Below, piece by piece: positions 55,349 through 61,144 of a stretch of 61,144 bases of DNA (the stretch's first letter is position 1; every line of letters starts with the position of its first letter). This DNA comes from JBKHDT01 sp049974825. GTDB lineage: Bacteria; Pseudomonadota; Gammaproteobacteria; Halothiobacillales; Halothiobacillaceae. A model generated the notes under the pieces. It had not been told where the DNA came from. It saw nothing but the letters and a program-made list of their open reading frames with translations, and searched no databases. A program made the position numbers and the translations under genes. The stretch is taken from the NCBI GenBank assembly GCA_049974825.1, contig JBNGDJ010000003.1, positions 1 to 61,144 of the forward strand, read 5' to 3'.

Positions 55349-56545
55349 ATGCTGAACTGGGACGATCCGTTGGGCCAGACCCCGAAGCAAACCGAAACCG
55401 TCAAGCCGACCATGCCGCCGGCCGCCGCCGACGCGGCCGCCGCACGCTCCGCCGCCATGGCACAGGCCGCACTGGGTGACGAAGCGGGCCACGGCCAAAC
55501 CGGGCTGGAGGGTATCGAGGCCGGCGCAGGCCGGGTCGACGTCTCCGAAAAGCGCATCATCAACGCACGTGCCGACGTCAACCAGCTGCTGCCACTCAAG
55601 TACAACTGGGCCTGGGAGAAATACCTAGCCGGCTGCAACAACCACTGGATGCCCACCGAGGTCTCCATGCAGGCCGATATCGCCCTGTGGAAGAGCCGTG
55701 ACGGACTGACCGAGGAAGAACGCCTGATGGTCATGCGCAACCTCGGGTTTTTCGCCACCTCCGAATCCCTGGTGGCCAACAATATCGTGCTGGCGATCTA
55801 CCGTTACATCACCAACCCCGAGTGCCGCCAGTACCTTCTGCGCCAGGCCTTCGAGGAGGCGGTGCATACCCACACCTTCCAGTACATTGTCGATTCGCTG
55901 GGTCTCTCCGAAGGCGAAGTGTTCAACATGTACCGCGAAGTGCCCTCAATCACCGACAAGGCAGCCTGGGCGCTCAAGTACACCCACAACCTGTCAGACG
56001 GTCAGTTCGACACCACCACTGACGAAGGGGCCCAGAGCTTCCTGCGCGACCTGGTAGCGTTCTACGTGGTCTTTGAAGGCATGTGGTTCTACACCGGCTT
56101 CGCCCAGATCCTGAGCCTTGGCCGGCGCAACAAGATGACCGGCATCGCCGAGCAGTACCAGTACATCCTGCGTGACGAGTCCATCCACCTGAATTTCGGG
56201 ATCGACGTGATCAACCAGATCAAGATCGAAAACCCGCAGCTGTGGACCGACACCTTCCAGCAGGAGGTCATCACCATGCTGACCGAGGCCACCGAGCTGG
56301 AGATTGCCTATGCCCGGGACACCATGCCCCACGGCCTGCTTGGACTGAACGCCGAGATGTGCGAGGAGTACATGCACTTTATCTGCAACCGGCGCTGCAA
56401 CCAGCTCGGCCTGCCGGAAATCTATCCCGGTGCAAACAACCCCTTCCCCTGGATGAGCGAGGTCATCGACCTGAAGAAGGAAAAGAACTTCTTCGAGACC
56501 CGCGTCACCGAATATCAGACCGGCGGCGCGCTGAGCTGGGACTGA
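55349..56545 (+). CDS. nrdB: Class Ia ribonucleotide reductase beta subunit
   Basis: NrdB houses the di-iron tyrosyl radical. The 398-residue product has iron-ligand segments WMPTEVSMQADIALW, LRQAFEEAVHTHTFQY (with the radical Tyr position nearby) and YILRDESIHLNFGID. The N-terminal ~60 residues are an Ala/Pro-rich extension before RIINARADVNQLLPLKYNWAW. A terminator follows. Confidence 0.96.
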   Translation: MLNWDDPLGQTPKQTETVKPTMPPAAADAAAARSAAMAQAALGDEAGHGQTGLEGIEAGAGRVDVSEKRIINARADVNQLLPLKYNWAWEKYLAGCNNHWMPTEVSMQADIALWKSRDGLTEEERLMVMRNLGFFATSESLVANNIVLAIYRYITNPECRQYLLRQAFEEAVHTHTFQYIVDSLGLSEGEVFNMYREVPSITDKAAWALKYTHNLSDGQFDTTTDEGAQSFLRDLVAFYVVFEGMWFYTGFAQILSLGRRNKMTGIAEQYQYILRDESIHLNFGIDVINQIKIENPQLWTDTFQQEVITMLTEATELEIAYARDTMPHGLLGLNAEMCEEYMHFICNRRCNQLGLPEIYPGANNPFPWMSEVIDLKKEKNFFETRVTEYQTGGALSWD

Positions 56546-56587
56546 TTTCGTCACATAAGTGGATTGGCCAGATGGCCACAACAGAAA

Positions 56588-56614
56588 AACCGCCGCAATT
56601 AGCGGCGGTTTTTT
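56588..56614 (+). terminator. Terminator of nrdAB
   Basis: AACCGCCGC and GCGGCGGTT form a 9-bp stem with an AATTA loop, followed by TTTT. Confidence 0.8.
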
Positions 56615-56647
56615 GTTGCCGGCAAACCGACTGACCTTCGCCAATCT

Positions 56648-57706
56648 CTACCGGGCCTCGCCAGCCAGACAGGTGGCGAGACTGTCCCCCAGCCCTTCGA
56701 GCAGCAGGAAATAGGTGTCCGGCCCACGCGGCAGATCAGCCCCGACCGGATCAAGCACGCCGACCCGGGCGTGGGTCCCCTCGACCAGCGTATCGACAAT
56801 GCGCGGCGGGAACTGCGGCTCGCTGAACACGCAGGTTGCTCCCAGCGCCCGGATGCGATCGCGCAATTCGGCGACCCGACGCACCCCCGGGCTGTTGCGC
56901 GCATCCACCGACACCACCCCAGCGACGGTCAAGCCATAGGCATGCTCCAGATACCGGTAGGCGTCATGAAACACGACAAATGGCCGGTCGGCCAGCGGCT
57001 CAAGGCGCTTGCGCAGGTCGCGGTCCAGGGCTTTCAGGCGGGCCAGCGTGCGTTCGGCGTTGGCCCGGTAAAGTGGGGCGTGCTCCGGGTCAACCGTCGC
57101 CAGCCGGTCGGCAATAGCCTGCACCATGGCCGCCGCATTTTCCGGCGCCAGCCAGACATGCGGATCCACGCCACGATGATCATGCACGTGTTCATGGTCA
57201 TGATGATCGTGCCCGGCATGACCGTGTGGCGCCGCCTGCCCGTCTTCTTCGCCCGAATCGTCGATTCGCACGCCGCCGACACGCGCAGGCAGCCAGGTCA
57301 GCTCCCGGTTGCCTTCAAAGGCCAGCCGCCGAGATTGAGGCAAGGCCTCGATCACATCGGCCATGGCGGTTTCCAGGTTCGGCCCCACCCAGATCACCAG
57401 GTCCGCGCTGGTCAGTGCCCGCATCTGCGAGGGCCGCAGGGCGGTATGATGCGGCGACTGGCCCGGGGGCACCAGCAGCTCCACTTCCGTGACGCCCTCG
57501 GTCACCGCCGCCGCCAGTGATTGAACCGGTAGGATCGTCGCCACCACCGAGGGGGCGCCCAGCGCCGCGCTTGCTGGCAGGCAAGCCAGCAGGCCGGTTG
57601 CCAACAAGCGCCTGAATCGTCCCGTTGTCGATGACGGATCGCCGACCGACCGACTGCCGGTTTCCCCCCTGAATCTCTCTGGGACGAAATATGAAAGGCA
57701 AATCAT
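56648..57706 (-). CDS. znuA: Zinc ABC transporter periplasmic binding protein ZnuA
   Basis: The 352-residue product has a long N-terminal export region (RRLLATGLLACLPASAALGA), then a cluster-9 metal-binding fold. Zinc His ligands are in QSPHHTALRPSQM, PHVWLAP and FVVFHDAYRYLEHAYG. A His/Asp-rich loop (HGHAGHDHHDHEHVHDHRG) is the mark of ZnuA rather than MntC. ATG 57706 has GGAG 10 nt upstream; the frame extends to 57763 across the operator. It is divergent from znuCB. Confidence 0.93.
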   Translation of the reverse strand: MICLSYFVPERFRGETGSRSVGDPSSTTGRFRRLLATGLLACLPASAALGAPSVVATILPVQSLAAAVTEGVTEVELLVPPGQSPHHTALRPSQMRALTSADLVIWVGPNLETAMADVIEALPQSRRLAFEGNRELTWLPARVGGVRIDDSGEEDGQAAPHGHAGHDHHDHEHVHDHRGVDPHVWLAPENAAAMVQAIADRLATVDPEHAPLYRANAERTLARLKALDRDLRKRLEPLADRPFVVFHDAYRYLEHAYGLTVAGVVSVDARNSPGVRRVAELRDRIRALGATCVFSEPQFPPRIVDTLVEGTHARVGVLDPVGADLPRGPDTYFLLLEGLGDSLATCLAGEAR

Positions 57707-57732
57707 GATTTGTCTGCTCCGATATCCACGCG

Positions 57733-57753
57733 TTTCGTTATAATATACCAACA
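57733..57753. promoter_or_regulatory. Zur-like operator between znuA and znuC
   Basis: GTTATAATATACC at 57737-57749 matches the centre of the gammaproteobacterial Zur box (GTTATANTATAAC). It sits between the divergent zinc genes and overlaps a TATAAT at 57739-57744. Zinc-loaded Zur bound here would repress both directions. Confidence 0.7.
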
Positions 57754-58538
57754 TGAATGCCACCGCGCCCCTGATTCACGCACAAAACCTCGTTGTCCGA
57801 CGTGGGCCTCATGTCGTGCTGCGCGATGTCTCGATTGACCTGTATCCCGGCGAGATCATTACGCTGATTGGCCCAAATGGCGCCGGCAAGACCAGCCTGC
57901 TGCATGCCCTGCTCGGGCTGCTGCCCGCTGCGGGCGGCACATTGAAACGCCAGCCGGGGCTGCGTATCGGCTACGTGCCTCAGCAGATGCCGCGCGACAA
58001 CCGCCTCCCGGTTTCAGTCGATCGCTTCCTGAAGCTGGCCGAACCCGGCGATACCGATGCCCGCCGCCAGGCGCTGGCGCGGGTTGGCGTGGACAGTCTG
58101 CAGCAGCGGATGATGGCCGGGCTTTCGGGGGGCGAGTTGCAGCGGGTTCTGATGGCTCGTGCGCTGCTGCGCAAGCCGCAGCTTCTGGCGCTTGACGAGC
58201 CAGCCCAGGGCATCGACCTCTCCGGCCAGCGCGCGCTCTACGCCCTGATTCGTGAACTGAGGGACGAGCTTGGCTGCGCGGTAGTTCTGGTCTCGCACGA
58301 CTTGCATCTGGTCATGGCTGCCACGGACGAGGTTCTCTGCCTGGAAGGCCACGTCTGCTGCCGTGGCCGCCCGGACGACGTCAGTCGTCACCCGGAATAC
58401 CAGCGGCTGTTTGGCCATGAGCTCGATGGACTGGCCGTATATACCCATCACCACGATCACGAACACGCACTGGACGGAAGCGTCTGTCCGCCCAGCGGCT
58501 GCGACAGCCGGTCGACAGGCACGGAGGGCAGATCATGA
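57753..58538 (+). CDS. znuC: Zinc ABC transporter ATPase ZnuC
   Basis: The 261-residue product has Walker A GPNGAGKTSLLHAL, the signature GLSGGELQRVLMARALL, Walker B LLALDEPAQGIDLSG and the switch His in VLVSHDLHLVM. The C-terminus is His-rich (YTHHHDHEH), as in ZnuC. The ATG at 57753 directly follows the putative -10/Zur box with no ribosome-binding site, so the transcript may be leaderless. The stop overlaps znuB in an ATGA. Confidence 0.94.
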   Translation: MNATAPLIHAQNLVVRRGPHVVLRDVSIDLYPGEIITLIGPNGAGKTSLLHALLGLLPAAGGTLKRQPGLRIGYVPQQMPRDNRLPVSVDRFLKLAEPGDTDARRQALARVGVDSLQQRMMAGLSGGELQRVLMARALLRKPQLLALDEPAQGIDLSGQRALYALIRELRDELGCAVVLVSHDLHLVMAATDEVLCLEGHVCCRGRPDDVSRHPEYQRLFGHELDGLAVYTHHHDHEHALDGSVCPPSGCDSRSTGTEGRS

Positions 58539-59350
58539 CGGACTGGATTGGCACCCTGCCCTGGTGGGACGACTTTCTCTGGCGCGCCCTGCTCGGCGGG
58601 CTGGGTGTGGTGCTCATCGCCGGGCCGCTGGGCTGCTTTGTCGTCTGGCGACGCATGGCCTACTTCGGTGCCACCCTGGCCCATGCCGGGTTGCTGGGTG
58701 TCGGCCTGGGTTTTCTGCTCTCAATCGCGCCCATGCTCTCGGTCGCGCTGGTCTCGGTGGCCACCGCCCTGCTGTTGCTGCTGCTGGAAAAACGCGGTGA
58801 CCTGGCCTCGGACACCATTCTCGGCATTCTGGCTCACGGCACGCTCGCCATCGGACTGATTGTGGTCAGTTTTCTTGAATCGGCCCGGGTCGACCTGTTT
58901 GGCTACCTGTTCGGAGACATCCTCGCGCTTTCAAACGCCGACCTGCTAGTCGTGCTGGCAACCGACATCGTGGTGCTGGCGCTGCTGTTTCGCCTGTGGC
59001 CGACCCTGCTGTCCATCACCTTGTCCGAGGACATGGCCCGCGCGGAGGGCCTGCCCGTGGAGCGCAGCCTGCTGCTGTTCACCCTGCTTCTGGCCGTCAC
59101 CATCGCGGTGGCCATGAAGCTGGTCGGGGTCCTGCTGATCACCTCGCTGCTGATCATCCCCGCTGCGGCGGCGCGACGTCTTGCCAGCTCGCCCGAGCAG
59201 ATGGCAGCCGGGGCCGTGGGGGTCGGGATGCTTTCAGTCGCTGGTGGCCTGGGCCTGTCCTGGTACCACGACACCCCCACCGGCCCTTCCATCGTGGTTG
59301 CGGCCCTGGCACTCTTTCTGCTCAGTCTCGCCCTTCCGAGGCGCAGTTAA
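58535..59350 (+). CDS. znuB: Zinc ABC transporter permease ZnuB
   Basis: The 271-residue product has about eight hydrophobic segments and ABC-3 family features (LRRMAYFGATLAHAGLLGVGLGF-like segment near the start, DTILGILAHGTLAIGL, and SLLIIPAAAARRLASSPEQM near the C-terminus). It pairs with ZnuC and ZnuA to import zinc under limitation. The start overlaps znuC by 4 bp. Confidence 0.94.
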   Translation: MTDWIGTLPWWDDFLWRALLGGLGVVLIAGPLGCFVVWRRMAYFGATLAHAGLLGVGLGFLLSIAPMLSVALVSVATALLLLLLEKRGDLASDTILGILAHGTLAIGLIVVSFLESARVDLFGYLFGDILALSNADLLVVLATDIVVLALLFRLWPTLLSITLSEDMARAEGLPVERSLLLFTLLLAVTIAVAMKLVGVLLITSLLIIPAAAARRLASSPEQMAAGAVGVGMLSVAGGLGLSWYHDTPTGPSIVVAALALFLLSLALPRRS

Positions 59351-59589
59351 GGCCGCGCTGACAAGAGGCGAAGCAACATGGCTCAGGCGTTTCAGGATCG
59401 CGGCACATGGCACTCCGCCCGGCAACGTGGCGAAATGGCAAGTCTCGATGCCTCATCAATTAGATTTATCAATCAAACGAATGAGAACATTCAATTAGAA
59501 AAATCCTCGATAGGGCATAAGATTGAACCTGTCCGAGGCAAGAACGCCCCGGCATCATCAGATCGTGACCCAAACTGGAGGTGAACCAG
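59351..59589. other. AT-rich upstream region of the peroxiredoxin gene
   Basis: The 239-bp gap after znuB becomes clearly AT-rich at ~59455-59530 (TTAGATTTATCAATC, TTCAATTAGAAAAATCC), unlike its surroundings. It probably carries the peroxiredoxin promoter. GGCATAAGAT at ~59513-59522 could be a -10; no confident OxyR site is seen. Confidence 0.45.
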
Positions 59590-60243
59590 ATGGAAGAGCA
59601 AAACGTGCAAACCGTATCCCTGCCCCGTCTCAACGAGCGTGCGCCGGAGTTCGACGCACCCACGACCCACGGCCAGAAAAAGCTGTCCGACTACGAAGGC
59701 AAGTGGCTGGTCCTGTTCTCGCACCCGGCCGACTTCACGCCGGTCTGCACCACCGAGTTCATGGCCTTCGCCAAGGCTGCCGACAAGTTCGGCACGCTGG
59801 ACTGCGAACTGCTCGGCCTGTCGATCGACAGCCACTACTCGCATATTGCCTGGGTTCGCAATATCCAGGAAAAGTTCGGCGTCACCATTCCCTTCCCGAT
59901 CATCGCCGACCTGTCGATGGACGTGGCCAAGGCCTACGGCATGGTGCACCCGGGTGCTTCCGACACCTCCGCAGTACGCGCGACCTTCATCATCGACCCG
60001 CAGGGCGTGCTCCGCGCCATGCTGTACTATCCGATGACCAACGGTCGGTCCGTCGATGAAATCCTGCGGCTCGTCAAGTCACTGCAGACCTCCACCGAAC
60101 ACGGCGTGGCCACACCGGAAAACTGGCAGCCGGGCGACAAGGTCATCGTGCCCCCGCCGGCCAGCGCCGAGGAAGCGCAGAAGCGCGTGGAAAGCGGTGA
60201 ATACGAGTGCAGCGACTGGTACTTCTGCAAGAAGTCCATCTGA
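59590..60243 (+). CDS. Peroxiredoxin, archaeal-like three-Cys Prx6 type
   Basis: The 217-residue product has the peroxidatic Cys53 in FSHPADFTPVCTTEF. Two further Cys, Cys207 and Cys213 in ECSDWYFC, lie at the C-terminus. This length and the C-terminal pair match the archaeal thioredoxin peroxidase pattern (Cys50, Cys207, Cys213 in Aeropyrum), where the extra cysteines provide intramolecular resolution. The conserved RATFIIDP segment is present. ATG 59590 follows GGAGGTG by 7 nt; a GTG at 59581 overlaps that site. It reduces hydrogen peroxide and organic peroxides. Confidence 0.92.
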   Translation: MEEQNVQTVSLPRLNERAPEFDAPTTHGQKKLSDYEGKWLVLFSHPADFTPVCTTEFMAFAKAADKFGTLDCELLGLSIDSHYSHIAWVRNIQEKFGVTIPFPIIADLSMDVAKAYGMVHPGASDTSAVRATFIIDPQGVLRAMLYYPMTNGRSVDEILRLVKSLQTSTEHGVATPENWQPGDKVIVPPPASAEEAQKRVESGEYECSDWYFCKKSI

Positions 60244-60285
60244 TCGCTGCAGGTGCCGGTCACCCGGCATCTGCGCTCGAACCAC

Positions 60286-60317
60286 AAAGGGCGTGCCCAT
60301 TCGGCACGCCCTTTTTT
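60286..60317 (+). terminator. Terminator of the peroxiredoxin gene
   Basis: AAAGGGCGTGCC and GGCACGCCCTTT form a 12-bp stem, then TTT. It may serve the convergent moeB transcript too. Confidence 0.8.
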
Positions 60318-60358
60318 CTTTCATGGCCGAGCCAAAACCGGACCCGCCATGGCCAGAT

Positions 60359-61105
60359 TCAGCGACTGCCGCAGACAGGACACTCCGGGTCCCGACGCAG
60401 TCGAAGAATCCGGATATCTGCGGCCAGAGCATCGTAAAGCAGCAACCGTCCGACCAGTGGGGCACCCACGTCCAGCAGGACCTTGACAGCTTCCACCGCC
60501 TGCAGGCTGCCGATCACGCCCACCACCGGCGAGAGCACGCCATTGCGCACACAGCTTCGATCTTCAGCGCCCTCGTCCCGGTAAAGGCAGCGATAGCAAG
60601 GGCTGTCCGCGCGTGCAGGATCGTATACGGCCACCTGCCCTTCAAACCGAATCGCCGCCCCCGAGACCAGGGGCTTGTCGTATTGTCGACAGGCCGCATT
60701 CAGCGCAAAGCGCAAAGCGAAATTATCGCTGCAGTCCAAGGCGATATCCGCCTGTCGAACTGCCGCTTCAAGGGCAGCCCCTTCCATCCGTTCGGCCAGA
60801 GTCATGGTCTCGATGGTCGGGTCGATCCGCGCCACGGCATCCGCCGCGGAGTCGACCTTGGGCCGACTGAGGTCCGTAACGCCATGCGCAATCTGCCGCT
60901 GCAGATTGCTCAGATCCACCGTGTCATGATCGGCCAGAATCAGCCGTCCCACGCCCGCAGCCGCCAGATAAAGCGCCACGGGCGAGCCCAGGCCACCAAG
61001 GCCCACCACCAGCGCCGTGGCGCCAAGCAGACGTTCCTGACCGACGACATCCACTTCCGGCAGCATGATCTGGCGGCTGTACCGCAAGAGCTGTTCGTCA
61101 TTCAT
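60359..61105 (-). CDS. moeB: MoeB/ThiF-type sulfur-carrier adenylyltransferase
   Basis: The enzyme adenylates the C-terminal glycine of a ubiquitin-like sulfur carrier (MoaD or ThiS). The 248-residue product starts with LLRYSRQIMLPEVDVVGQERL, followed by the nucleotide loop VVGLGGLGSPVALYLAAAGVG. DHDTVDLSNLQRQ is the ATP/metal motif. Two CxxC zinc pairs are present (CYRC and CPVC). The short E1 form without rhodanese domain fits MoeB or ThiF; MoeB and ThiF cannot be separated on sequence alone. The partial gene upstream ends 6 bp before its start. Confidence 0.88.
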   Translation of the reverse strand: MNDEQLLRYSRQIMLPEVDVVGQERLLGATALVVGLGGLGSPVALYLAAAGVGRLILADHDTVDLSNLQRQIAHGVTDLSRPKVDSAADAVARIDPTIETMTLAERMEGAALEAAVRQADIALDCSDNFALRFALNAACRQYDKPLVSGAAIRFEGQVAVYDPARADSPCYRCLYRDEGAEDRSCVRNGVLSPVVGVIGSLQAVEAVKVLLDVGAPLVGRLLLYDALAADIRILRLRRDPECPVCGSR

Positions 61106-61111
61106 GGGCAG

Positions 61112-61144
61112 TCACTCCCCCATCTCGGCGGCACCGCTGTGCGC
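61112..61144 (-). CDS. 3' end of an unidentified gene upstream of moeB
   Basis: An open frame from the window edge reads AHSGAAEMGE and stops at TGA (61114-61112), with the moeB start 6 bp later. Tight spacing suggests a cotranscribed gene, commonly a peptide-release-factor methyltransferase (prmC) at this position, but the visible part is too short to identify. Confidence 0.4.
   Translation of the reverse strand, partial: AHSGAAEMGE

Noticed and set aside
54523..55782. A 419-residue minus-strand open frame over nrdA/nrdB
   Set aside because: It is antisense to two clear genes in a GC-rich genome, and its composition mirrors nrdA.

Overview
The window is about 61 kb of GC-rich chromosome that looks gammaproteobacterial. 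The evidence is gene content and gene order. A TPR gene, lolB, ispE, tRNA-Gln, prs, rplY, pth and ychF occur in the order I recall from Pseudomonas. rne and rluC are divergent, clpS-clpA is followed by infA, guaB by guaA, and nrdA by nrdB. A RoxA-type ribosomal oxygenase, AcnB, Pal and a znu zinc system are also present. I cannot name the genus. It is probably an environmental, aerobic, non-enteric lineage (Chromatiales- or Lysobacterales-like). Almost all genes are housekeeping, and there is no prophage, insertion sequence with transposase, integron or CRISPR array.

Layout. 1-5.8 kb: lipoprotein sorting, isoprenoid and PRPP synthesis, translation quality control, and two tRNA genes with good promoters. 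6-10.5 kb: pal, then tadA, guaA and guaB on the minus strand. 10.7-16.3 kb: a small secreted helical protein, xseA, an NlpC/P60 lipoprotein, rlmKL and a low-molecular-weight phosphatase. 16.3-21 kb: rne (minus) divergent from rluC, then a HAD phosphatase and sppA. 22.8-27.4 kb: clpS, clpA, a nitroreductase, infA and a stand-alone BLUF blue-light sensor. 27.7-33.3 kb: a FlgT-like periplasmic protein, a diguanylate cyclase, DUF47-Pit phosphate uptake and a LysE-type exporter. 33.3-39.5 kb: a ModE-like regulator, DUF455 and dnaE in one overlapping operon, divergent from roxA. 39.7-46.9 kb: acnB; MoxR, DUF58 and TgpA transglutaminase; a zinc peptidase. 47.3-51.9 kb: a small conserved-looking protein, a nucleotide-sugar epimerase, a PAS/GAF diguanylate cyclase and a small membrane protein. 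52-61.1 kb: nrdAB behind tandem NrdR boxes and DnaA-box-like sites, divergent znuA / znuCB around a Zur-like box, a three-cysteine peroxiredoxin and a MoeB/ThiF-like enzyme.

The most unusual content is a dispersed repeat family in the intergenic regions. There are at least four well-preserved or long copies and several degenerate ones. The basic copy is 158-159 bp, is bounded by imperfect inverted repeats ending in TA, and folds into five consecutive hairpins whose arms covary between copies. In three copies the first bases of the element are the stop codon (TAA or TAG) of the adjacent co-oriented gene. Some copies carry an extra ~50-bp module, and one carries a near-perfect 38-bp palindrome. 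This looks like a MITE-like element that has taken up a position at mRNA 3' ends.

Two sequencing gaps break genes: 100 N inside prs and 10 N inside rne. Both genes otherwise look intact. The N-run lengths do not keep frame and should not be read as real distances.
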